12,571 bases of DNA from Desulfobacterales bacterium. GTDB lineage: Bacteria; Desulfobacterota; Desulfobacteria; Desulfobacterales; RPRI01. Positions 6,607-12,571 of this stretch are shown here, piece after piece. Position 1 is the stretch's first letter. Every line of letters begins with the position of its first letter. The position numbers and the translations under genes were made by a program. The stretch spans positions 1 through 12,571 of the forward strand of contig JAGVOC010000070.1 of the NCBI GenBank assembly GCA_020052975.1, read 5' to 3'. The notes beneath the pieces were generated by a model, which worked only from the letters and a program-made list of their open reading frames with translations, was not told the origin of the DNA and ran no database searches.

Positions 6607-7527
6607 TCAACTTGCCACATTGAGCCAGAATGAAAATGTCACGGCCGAAATGAGGGTGCTTGAAGAAATTGCCGCGACCGCAAAATCGGCATTTCCGTTC
6701 ATCTCTCTTGCCATTATGTATGCGACAGTTGCTGTCGGCGATGCAAGAAGTATCAGACCGGGCAGATACTCGTTCGGAGAAATACCATAAAAGCCATATG
6801 AAACGAATCCTATGCACGGAAGAAGCATGAGTTTGAAAAGGCCGGTTGAAAGAACGGATGATACGGACAGACGCATGACTTCAAAAGAGAGAGAAGCGCC
6901 TATGACAAGCAATGCCATTGGAAGAGAAAGACTGCCTAAAATATCAAGTATCCTCCCGATGACATCAGGAACCGGCATTTCCGCAGCCGAAAAGAATATC
7001 CCGGCCATTGATGCCAGTATCACGGGATTTCCGAATATCTTTTGCACAAAAAACAGTTTGTTGTCTCTGAAAGGAACATCCTTGCCGTATATAACGAGGG
7101 CAACCACTGCAAGTAAGTTTTGGAGGATCATCATAAAGCCGCCTATTATTCCCGCCCTTACAACCCCATCCTGCCCCAGATGATAATATGCAACGGCAAA
7201 CCCTATGTAACCAAGGTTCCCGTGAATAGACGCCTGAATGAAGGTTCCCAGGTTGCCTCTTCCAATATTTGCAGCCCTCCCTGCTATCCATGAAAGCGCA
7301 AAAACGACCAGAACTGAAGAAAGAGTAATAAGCAGCACGGTTAAATTAAACTGAGCTTTGAAAGATGCTTTCGATACCGACCTGAAAATCAATGCGGGAA
7401 TGGCGATATAAAAGACCAGCCTGTTTGCTGGAGCGAGAAATTCAGGAGGTATAAATCCTTTGCGACGGATCAGCCATCCTATAATTACAATAGAAAATAT
7501 CGGAATTATTGTCGAAGCTATCTGCAT
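6607..7527 (-). CDS. AEC (auxin efflux carrier) family transporter
   Basis: The 306-residue protein is strongly hydrophobic, with about ten transmembrane segments in two halves of five. The first half ends near residue 146 and the halves are joined by a charged loop around 147-165 (YGKDVPFRDNKLF). Conserved features of the AEC/PIN-like family are visible: a helix break IAIPALIF (41-48), HGNLGYIGF in the fourth helix, and the ASPTATVAYIMA crossover-type motif near 263-274. Bacterial members export or import small carboxylates such as malate or malonate; the substrate here cannot be told. The ATG has AGGA 6 nt upstream. It could share a message with the epimerase gene 100 bp downstream, though the heptamer repeat separates them. 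It diverges from the MoaD-like gene across 113 bp. Confidence 0.88.
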   Translation of the reverse strand: MQIASTIIPIFSIVIIGWLIRRKGFIPPEFLAPANRLVFYIAIPALIFRSVSKASFKAQFNLTVLLITLSSVLVVFALSWIAGRAANIGRGNLGTFIQASIHGNLGYIGFAVAYYHLGQDGVVRAGIIGGFMMILQNLLAVVALVIYGKDVPFRDNKLFFVQKIFGNPVILASMAGIFFSAAEMPVPDVIGRILDILGSLSLPMALLVIGASLSFEVMRLSVSSVLSTGLFKLMLLPCIGFVSYGFYGISPNEYLPGLILLASPTATVAYIMAREMNGNADFAVAAISSSTLISAVTFSFWLNVAS

Positions 7528-7640
7528 ATTAAATCCTTACAGGCGGAACCACTTGACTTTTAAATATATTTTTATTATTTTTCCTTAAAGACCGATCGGA
7601 TTTTTTTATATCCCATTTTACAGGCAAATAAAACCAAAAT

Positions 7641-7880
7641 ATGGAAGAAAAAACATACATAACAATTAAGCTCTTTGCCTCTCTTACAAAATTTGCGCCC
7701 GATTCTGCCGATAAATATCCCATATCCTCCGGCACAAGGATTCGCGATATTATTAACAGACTTGGAATTCCGGAAGACAAAGCAAAGCTGATTTTTATCA
7801 ACGGCATTAAAGGAGAATTAGACTCAACTCTTAACGGCGGGGAAAGGGTAGGAATTTTCCCTCCGGTCGGGGGCGGATGA
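7641..7880 (+). CDS. MoaD/ThiS-family sulfur carrier protein
   Basis: The 79-residue protein has the ubiquitin-like (beta-grasp) MoaD/ThiS pattern: an N-terminal strand ITIKLFASL, a helix RDIINRLGIP, the FINGIKGELDSTLNGGERVGIFPPV run, and a C-terminal Gly-Gly tail (GGG). The tail is adenylated by an E1-like enzyme and carries sulfur as a thiocarboxylate for molybdopterin, tungstopterin or thiamine synthesis. The PPVGGG ending fits MoaD-like carriers better than ThiS. Its stop overlaps the start of the ThiF-like gene (ATGA, 7877-7880), so the pair is translated together. In anaerobes such pairs often lie beside tungsten aldehyde oxidoreductase genes, but none lies in this window. The ribosome binding site is weak. 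Confidence 0.88.
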   Translation: MEEKTYITIKLFASLTKFAPDSADKYPISSGTRIRDIINRLGIPEDKAKLIFINGIKGELDSTLNGGERVGIFPPVGGG

Positions 7881-8740
7881 CTTTGGATATTGAACTGCAA
7901 TATAAAATAAGAGCGCTTTCAAACAAGAAAGAACTTCCGGATAAAACACCCTACAAAAGTATTTCTGTCAATAATATTGCCAATATATCCCGAAAGTTAG
8001 GTATAAGCTGCAGAGAAGCGGAGATAGCTTCTCTTGAAGCAGAAATCATACCCGAGCGTTATGTCCGCAACATGAAGTCATTCTCTTTGTCCGACCAGGC
8101 GACACTTTTAAGATCAAAAGCAAGCATCGTCGGCCTTGGAGGACTCGGGGGAGCCGTTACCGAAATACTTGCCCGTCTCGGAATCGGAACATTAAATCTG
8201 ATCGATGGAGACATATTCGAAGAAAGCAACCTGAACCGTCAGTATCTCTGCAGGGAGAGTCTTATCTCTACCCCAAAGGCCGATGCCGCCGCAAAAAGAG
8301 TAAAAGAGATAAGATCCTCCGCAACGGTGTTCCATCACCGTAAATACCTGAATGAAGATAACGCATCGGGCATTATCGAAGATTCAGACGTAGTTATCGA
8401 CTGCCTCGATTCACTTTCAGGCCGTTTTATTCTGGAGAAGGCTTCGAAAAAAGCGGGGTGCCGGCTCGTCTCTGCGGCAGTCGCCGGAAACTACGGTCAT
8501 ATCACGACGATATTTCCCGAAGACCCGGGTTTGAGGCTGATTCATGGCAAGACTGAAAATGGCCCGGACAAGGGGGCCGAAACATCTCTCGGCGCGCTGT
8601 CTCACACTGTTTCACTGATAGCTGCGCTTGAGTGTTCGGAAGCAATAAAAATCCTTCTTAAAAAAGGCTCCCTTTTAAGAAACAAGCTGCTTGTGGTTGA
8701 TCTTACCGACAATTCCTTTGAAACAATGCAGCTTCTGTGA
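7877..8740 (+). CDS. ThiF/MoeB/HesA-family E1-like adenylyltransferase lacking zinc cysteines
   Basis: This 287-residue enzyme should adenylate the C-terminal glycine of the carrier encoded just upstream. An N-terminal extension of about 60 residues ends in PERYVRN, the usual family entry point. Then come the ATP-binding loop GLGGLGG (86-92), Asp110, the NLNRQ arginine finger (Arg121), Lys134, and DCLDS with Asp178. The C-terminal SLGALSHTVSLIAALECSEAIK (238 onward) aligns with GVLGPVVGLIGSLQAxEAIK of MoeB/ThiF, but the Cys normally preceding it is absent. None of the protein's five cysteines forms a CxxC pair, so the structural zinc site of MoeB/ThiF is missing. This resembles HesA-like proteins near tungstoenzyme genes, from memory of such clusters. 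A role in sulfur-carrier activation is likely; thiamine versus pterin is unresolved. Confidence 0.85.
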   Translation: MTLDIELQYKIRALSNKKELPDKTPYKSISVNNIANISRKLGISCREAEIASLEAEIIPERYVRNMKSFSLSDQATLLRSKASIVGLGGLGGAVTEILARLGIGTLNLIDGDIFEESNLNRQYLCRESLISTPKADAAAKRVKEIRSSATVFHHRKYLNEDNASGIIEDSDVVIDCLDSLSGRFILEKASKKAGCRLVSAAVAGNYGHITTIFPEDPGLRLIHGKTENGPDKGAETSLGALSHTVSLIAALECSEAIKILLKKGSLLRNKLLVVDLTDNSFETMQLL

Positions 8741-8743
8741 GAG

Positions 8744-8870
8744 CTTTGCATAACGCCCTCTTTTGCCCGATTTCATCGTCAGGCTCAAATTTTAATTCTC
8801 GAAATACTAAATGTATTCCTGTGGTTAAAATTCTCGCCTTCCTTGAACTTGAGCAAAATTGAACGTTCTT
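8744..8870. repeat. intergenic palindromic repeat with nested hairpin
   Basis: The core folds symmetrically: GCTCAA (8783-8788) with TTGAGC (8849-8854), AATTTTAA (8788-8795) with TTAAAATT (8825-8832), and AATAC (8803-8807) with GTATT (8813-8817) around a 5-nt loop. The left edge (8744-8764) recurs in shortened form at 9993-10011. The unit begins 4 nt after the ThiF-like stop codon and may serve as a 3' stem-loop. No gene lies between 8741 and 9063. Confidence 0.6.
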
Positions 8871-8944
8871 CAAATCTCTCCCTGTAACAAGACTAATTCA
8901 TGAATCTGAACGGCTCCAAGCGGTGGGAGAGGGGAAGCCCTTTT

Positions 8945-9076
8945 GACGGCAAAGTAAAAAGCTCATTATGCAAGGCGCGCGAATCTTGAGGAATAAAGCG
9001 TACATATAAGTACACTGCAATGACGAAAGATGAAGCGTCCGCCGCGGCGGACAGAATGACTTTTTACGAAGCCGTC
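8945..9076. mobile_element. 132-bp MITE-like element with terminal inverted repeats
   Basis: The left end GACGGC-AAAGTAAAAAGCTCATT (8945-8967) matches the reverse complement of the right end (9055-9076) at 19 positions, with three mismatches and one single-base gap. The interior has no gene. It holds a 16-bp perfect palindrome (9037-9052) and a GTAC-N6-GTAC hairpin (9000-9013). Size, ends and lack of coding fit a non-autonomous miniature element. From memory, similar sequences are common between genes of sulfate-reducing deltaproteobacteria. The right end runs into the 3' end of the metallo-hydrolase gene and supplies its stop codon. Confidence 0.7.
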
Positions 9077-10005
9077 GAGATATATCTTAACATCTGCTCC
9101 GTAACCAGTGCTATAACCTCTTTCGGGATAAAACCGGTCGGAGCATTTTTTGTAAGCATGTCGGTTATCTCTTTTGTGCTCGTTTTAACGTCTCCGGTCC
9201 GGGCAATTGATTCTTCCAGAATCAACCTTGTCTCTTTTGCCGAAACCTTAGATTTTTGCATATAGGCACGGCCATCCTCGCCGGTTCTTGCTCCATAATG
9301 CTCGGAAAGATGTATCTCTGTTTCAAACCGTGCCATTTTGTTAAGGCTTTCGACATACTTGTCAAAATTCGAGTTTGCAGCCGTAAAAACCTGATCCCCG
9401 AACGGAACTCCCCCGGCATCGGAGGCAAATAATGCTTTCTCTTCCCTGACATAAACCGCAATAGAGCAGGAAGAATGGCCGGGCACTTCTATTATCTCCA
9501 TCGAAAGATTATCGCAGGGAAGGATATCCCCGTCTTTTACAACCTCATCAACGTCAACACCCGTAAACGACAGATCAAGGTCTTTTGCCTTATCTTCAAT
9601 TCCGTGCTTCATCAAAAGAACCTGGTTCAGAAATTCGATATTATCGATTACCTTTTTGGTCGCAAGAAGATCCTTGGCTCTGGCCGAAGCCGTCACCTTC
9701 ACATTAGGCCAGCGCTTTTTAAAGAAAGGAACTATCCCGCAATGGTCGAAATGGGAGTGGAAAATTATTATTCTTTTTATCCTGCTCTCATCAATTTCGT
9801 ATTCTACAAGCTGACTGATCAGATCGGGTACAATATAGGCCATTCCACCGCCCAGTATCGCATATTCATCCCTTCCCTTAAGAAGATAAACGCACGATTC
9901 CCTCCTCCCGAGAAGCAATATCCTTTCACTAATATATCCGGGCTCTTCAATAATCACGTATCGGTTCCATCCTTTGAATTCCTTATTGAGACCTTTGCAT
10001 AACAC
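9064..10005 (-). CDS. metallo-beta-lactamase-fold hydrolase
   Basis: The 313-residue MBL-fold protein has a full two-metal site: HSHFDHCG with His83, His85, Asp87 and His88, then His177 (PGHSS), Asp196 (SDAGG) and His236 (SEHYGA). This pattern is that of glyoxalase II, lactonase or related hydrolases; the substrate cannot be named. A C-terminal helical region of about 70 residues follows the catalytic domain, as in the LACTB2-like and lactonase branches, and may help form the substrate pocket. The GTG start at 10005 lies inside a short repeat (9993-10011) and has only a weak ribosome binding site; no Met occurs in frame until residue 55, so the start is uncertain. The last three residues (TAS) and the stop are encoded by a MITE-like element, so the original C-terminus may have been replaced. 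Confidence 0.85.
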   Translation of the reverse strand: MLCKGLNKEFKGWNRYVIIEEPGYISERILLLGRRESCVYLLKGRDEYAILGGGMAYIVPDLISQLVEYEIDESRIKRIIIFHSHFDHCGIVPFFKKRWPNVKVTASARAKDLLATKKVIDNIEFLNQVLLMKHGIEDKAKDLDLSFTGVDVDEVVKDGDILPCDNLSMEIIEVPGHSSCSIAVYVREEKALFASDAGGVPFGDQVFTAANSNFDKYVESLNKMARFETEIHLSEHYGARTGEDGRAYMQKSKVSAKETRLILEESIARTGDVKTSTKEITDMLTKNAPTGFIPKEVIALVTEQMLRYISTAS

Positions 10006-10011
10006 TCTTTT
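9993..10011. repeat. partial copy of the 8744 repeat
   Basis: CTTTGCATAACACTCTTTT matches the edge of the repeat at 8744-8764 except for a 2-nt gap and one substitution, on the same strand. Weaker likeness continues to about 10035. It covers the GTG start of the metallo-hydrolase, so the gene is bracketed by two direct copies about 1.25 kb apart. Confidence 0.5.
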
Positions 10012-10041
10012 AATTTCACTACTTCAGCTTGAGTAAACGCA

Positions 10042-10056
10042 CTTCGGTTGCCGAAG
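10042..10056. other. short stem-loop in the 10006-10133 gap
   Basis: CTTCGG and CCGAAG make a 6-bp stem with a TTG loop between the cytochrome b stop and the metallo-hydrolase start. No U-run of terminator quality follows on the minus strand. It may be a weak terminator or part of a decayed repeat. Confidence 0.3.
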
Positions 10057-10133
10057 CATCTTTCATTAAATATTCTATCTTTGATATATCTGTATCCCCG
10101 TAATGGCAAGGATAAATGTGTGAAGATTATATC

Positions 10134-10796
10134 CTATGAATGACCGGGTTTCACGGTGGCTTTTTCCCAGTCTTCAACCTTCTCTTCTTTTTCAACCTCT
10201 TCCCACCCGGTGATCATTGCCCGGATGTGCGCAAAAATCGTATGCCCGGTGGTGGTCATATAGATATGAATGATAAGAAACTGAAATATGGCAAAGGCTC
10301 CCGCCATATGAATCACAGCCATCACCTCAAGGGGAATGATTGAAAGACCCCATCCGGACCAGGAATTATAACTCCAGTAGAGAAATCCGGTAAGCATTTG
10401 CACGGGAAGCAGCAATGCCGCGAGGCTCAGATAGGTAAGGCGCTGCAATGGATTGTGTTTGGCATCTTTGCGTTTAGGAACCGGGTGAGATTCTCCTTTA
10501 AAAATGCCGTAGCTGTAATAGCGGATCACTTCAAACATCTTTTTTGTGGTCGGTATATACTGCCGCCATTCGCCTGTTGTAAAGAGCCAGAAGACAAAGA
10601 AAGCGAAACCGATCAGCCAGGTCAGGCCTGTGAAACTGTGTATTTCAATTGCAGTCCTGAAGCCGAGAATCTTCCATGCTCCATATACCTCTAATCCGGT
10701 GGCCAAAAGCAGAATGATAAGGATGGCCTGAAACCAGTGCCAAAATCTTTCATATCTGGAATACAGATAGATAAGGTTCATGTTTGTGCCGGACAT
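10134..10796 (-). CDS. di-heme cytochrome b membrane subunit
   Basis: The 220-residue integral membrane protein has about four transmembrane helices (near residues 18-36, 54-74, 121-140 and 158-180). It carries the cytochrome b561 / Ni,Fe-hydrogenase-type motifs: RFWHW with His20, EIHSFTGL with His53, KHNPLQRLTY (114-121), and a last helix with His163 and His177. These four histidines are the expected axial ligands of two b hemes. It would pass electrons between the quinone pool and a periplasmic partner. Its ATG overlaps the TAA of the octaheme cytochrome gene by one base (10796), with AAGGAG about 8 nt upstream, so the two are translationally coupled and probably form one complex. The acidic C-terminus (EEVEKEEKVEDWEK) is likely cytoplasmic. 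Confidence 0.88.
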   Translation of the reverse strand: MSGTNMNLIYLYSRYERFWHWFQAILIILLLATGLEVYGAWKILGFRTAIEIHSFTGLTWLIGFAFFVFWLFTTGEWRQYIPTTKKMFEVIRYYSYGIFKGESHPVPKRKDAKHNPLQRLTYLSLAALLLPVQMLTGFLYWSYNSWSGWGLSIIPLEVMAVIHMAGAFAIFQFLIIHIYMTTTGHTIFAHIRAMITGWEEVEKEEKVEDWEKATVKPGHS

Positions 10797-12418
10797 TATT
10801 TATTCTCCTTTCTCCCGTTTCTTGCAGCAAAAACACGGCCAAGACCATGGATTGTCACGCCGATCAGAGACCCAAGGATAGCCGCCCATCCGAGTGTGTT
10901 GATCCACCTGTTCCGGTCGCGTCCCGGCATGTAAAAACCGGCAAGATTGGCCAGCCTTCCGTCTTTTCTTGTATGGCATTCGCTGCACCGAACCGCGTTC
11001 TCTCTGGGAGCCACCATATGTGTCGTTGGGAAAACATAGCTCGTTTTCACAAAGTCGAACTCTCCTGAAAATGGAAGATCTAATGCCTGCTGTCCCTTGC
11101 TCAGTGCCGACGGCCAGTCAAGCGTTTTCCAGTAACCGTCGTTGCCTGAAAGAATCGGCGCAAGAAGCGTTTTGTTCACCTTGTCGTATGGCTGGCTGCC
11201 GTGATGGACCTTGAACGGGAAAATCCGGCTGTTTTTGTCGTCCCTGCTGCCCACAGGGCGGCTGACAGCAACTGTCTTTGACGGGTCTATGGTGTCCTTC
11301 GTGGTCACATCATCTATGGAACCGTTGAACCAGAAATATTCCGGTTTTATGTTTTTCTCCCATTTCATTTCACCCTTGATGCTCAGGTAGTCCTCTTTTC
11401 CATAAGCTCCGACGGTTTTGTAGGGTTTCCCGTCTTTAAGTTTGCCGGCCTTTGACCAGTCCCAGGACATCTTGGTGGGATTGACACGCGCAAATGAAGG
11501 AATGTGACAACTCTGGCAGGCCACTTTATCCGTATGGTCGTTCGGCTTTGATCCGGCTTTGTGCGGGGTCGCGGTGTGACAAGATTCACAGGTGATTTTA
11601 GCTATCAGATCGTCCTCAACAAGGCTCTTCCGGTGAGTAGCTGCAGGAGCCGTATAAATCCGTCCGGCGATACTGTGGAGCCTTGTGGTATGACACCGGG
11701 TACAGCGGAAGTCCTGCCCGTCTGTTCCCATGTGGACATCCAATGCCTTGTTCGGCTTTGCCAGGGAAGAGTCGAGATCTCCATGTTTGACACCGTCTCC
11801 GCCTCCGCCATAAAAATGACAGGAACCGCAGTTTTTTCGCCCCGGAAGCCCTACACTCTGGGCAGCAGCCTGGATATTGGCCCGGATCTCCTTTGCAATC
11901 TCCACCTCTTCAGGATCCTTTGAAGCCGAAAGGTCATTGAGATCCTGAAAGGATTCTTCCCAGTTAATATCCTTCTGCCCGTGACAGACAAGACAGTTTA
12001 TGGAATCCATCGATTTATTCCATCCGGGATGGCATGAGAGACACCCTTTATCCTGCATCTTGTTGGATGAGATACAGAAATTATTCACGGAATAACCGGC
12101 CTTACCCCTTATATTGTCATCCGCTTTCCATGTCCAGTGGATTGTCTGATGAAACTGGGATTCCGCCTCCGTATGGCAGGACTGGCAGGCTTTGGTTATT
12201 TCGGGACCGGATTTGAAAGGTTTATTCAGGGCCGGCAGACGAGAATGATCAACCGTGATTCCGGGTCTCTTTGTTTTCGTCGCCTGCCGTGCCATCTCGC
12301 GGCCGGGCGCCGGAGATGATTCATCGGCAGCAGCGGCTGCTGTGCCGTAAAAAAGAAAAATGCCTGCCCCGGCAAGTATCAGCCACCGCTTAAATTGTTG
12401 CCTCATCAACATTTTCAT
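10796..12418 (-). CDS. octaheme c-type cytochrome, tetrathionate reductase (OTR) family
   Basis: Eight CxxCH heme motifs occur in the 540-residue product, at residues 78-82, 126-130, 142-146, 197-201, 239-243, 277-281, 301-305 and 478-482. The spacing, with NNFCIS before heme 2 and a long heme-free stretch (306-477) before heme 8, fits the Shewanella-type octaheme tetrathionate reductase family, whose members reduce tetrathionate, nitrite or hydroxylamine in vitro. The physiological substrate here is unproven. A signal peptide (RWLILAGAGIFLFYG then Ala-rich) exports it, and a C-terminal transmembrane helix (about 509-529) with a basic tail anchors it to the membrane. The start at 12418 has GGAG 6 nt upstream; the ATG at 12433 has none. 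It precedes and is coupled to a cytochrome b, the likely quinol-oxidising partner. Confidence 0.9.
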   Translation of the reverse strand: MKMLMRQQFKRWLILAGAGIFLFYGTAAAAADESSPAPGREMARQATKTKRPGITVDHSRLPALNKPFKSGPEITKACQSCHTEAESQFHQTIHWTWKADDNIRGKAGYSVNNFCISSNKMQDKGCLSCHPGWNKSMDSINCLVCHGQKDINWEESFQDLNDLSASKDPEEVEIAKEIRANIQAAAQSVGLPGRKNCGSCHFYGGGGDGVKHGDLDSSLAKPNKALDVHMGTDGQDFRCTRCHTTRLHSIAGRIYTAPAATHRKSLVEDDLIAKITCESCHTATPHKAGSKPNDHTDKVACQSCHIPSFARVNPTKMSWDWSKAGKLKDGKPYKTVGAYGKEDYLSIKGEMKWEKNIKPEYFWFNGSIDDVTTKDTIDPSKTVAVSRPVGSRDDKNSRIFPFKVHHGSQPYDKVNKTLLAPILSGNDGYWKTLDWPSALSKGQQALDLPFSGEFDFVKTSYVFPTTHMVAPRENAVRCSECHTRKDGRLANLAGFYMPGRDRNRWINTLGWAAILGSLIGVTIHGLGRVFAARNGRKENK

Positions 12419-12437
12419 ATCAGGCTCCATCATTAAT

Positions 12438-12571
12438 TAGTGTCCATCCGGAAACATATTTAGGACACTATTGCGTTTCCAATTCGGAAATAGGCAATTT
12501 TGGGCAAGCTCAAGGAAATCAAGGGATTGCGCGGAGGCATACGCAATGTATGCCGCACAAGAAATCCCGCA
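12438..12571. repeat. palindromic intergenic repeat, runs off the window
   Basis: TAGTGTCC (12438-12445) is inversely repeated as GGACACTA (12463-12470), with GGAAAC and GTTTCC nested nearby. A second hairpin has GGCATAC (12536-12542) and GTATGCC (12548-12554) around GCAAT, inside an outer GGGATT (12523-12528) / AATCCC (12563-12568) pairing. No gene is seen here. The region lies 20 bp upstream of the octaheme cytochrome start, so it must contain or border that operon's promoter. From memory, similar repeats recur in sulfate-reducing deltaproteobacteria. Confidence 0.55.

Noticed and set aside
7877..8740. Complete tungsten aldehyde oxidoreductase cluster
   Set aside because: Only the sulfur-carrier and E1-like genes are present; no oxidoreductase gene is found in the window, so the link stays a hypothesis.
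8876..8931. CTCTCCC/GGGAGAG inverted repeat as a terminator of the ThiF-like gene
   Set aside because: The arms are 42 nt apart and no T tract follows; it lies more than 130 bp after the stop codon.
11561..11923. 120-codon open frame opposite the octaheme cytochrome gene
   Set aside because: It is antisense to a clearly real gene with eight heme motifs, and its translation has no recognisable feature.

Overview
The window looks like a chromosome segment of an anaerobic or facultatively anaerobic bacterium. A sulfate-reducing or syntrophic Desulfobacterota (deltaproteobacterial) relative is my best guess, at moderate confidence. It rests on an octaheme c-type cytochrome with its own cytochrome b, an oxygen-sensitive radical-SAM sulfatase maturase, a MoaD/ThiS plus ThiF-like pair of the kind used for pterin or tungsten cofactors, and many short palindromic repeats between genes. 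No ribosomal or other clear taxonomic marker is present.

Positions 1-870 are an integration hot spot without intact genes. The 3' half of a tRNA-Leu(GAG) gene (539-592) starts in the anticodon loop and keeps its terminator (604-642), but has no 5' half. This is the scar expected of a tyrosine-recombinase attachment site. To its right, on the minus strand, lie the remains of a tyrosine integrase: DLRHT box, one-base frameshift, LGHSSISIT box, then a stop directly after the catalytic Tyr. To its left lie tandem and helically phased short repeats that could bind an integrase. Next comes cargo-like DNA: a DUF2442 protein (871-1149, minus) and a MntA-HepT toxin-antitoxin pair (1552-2240, plus).

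Positions 2405-6500 hold single genes in mixed orientation: an anaerobic sulfatase-maturating enzyme with a SEC-C tail, a Tat-exported dienelactone hydrolase, an NAD(P)H/FMN flavoprotein broken by one extra G, and a UDP-glucuronate 4-epimerase-like sugar-nucleotide epimerase. A divergent ~70 bp repeat occurs at 1337-1406 and 4641-4709.

Positions 6523-8740 hold an 11-unit degenerate heptamer repeat, an AEC-family transporter (minus), and divergently a MoaD/ThiS sulfur carrier overlapping a ThiF/HesA-like E1 enzyme that lacks the usual zinc cysteines.

Positions 8741-10133 hold two intergenic repeat families, one a 132 bp MITE-like element with terminal inverted repeats, around a metallo-beta-lactamase-fold hydrolase whose stop codon lies inside the MITE-like element.

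Positions 10134-12418 are a two-gene minus-strand operon: a periplasmic octaheme cytochrome c of the tetrathionate-reductase (OTR) type, then its likely membrane quinol partner, a di-heme cytochrome b. Another palindromic repeat lies directly upstream and runs off the window.
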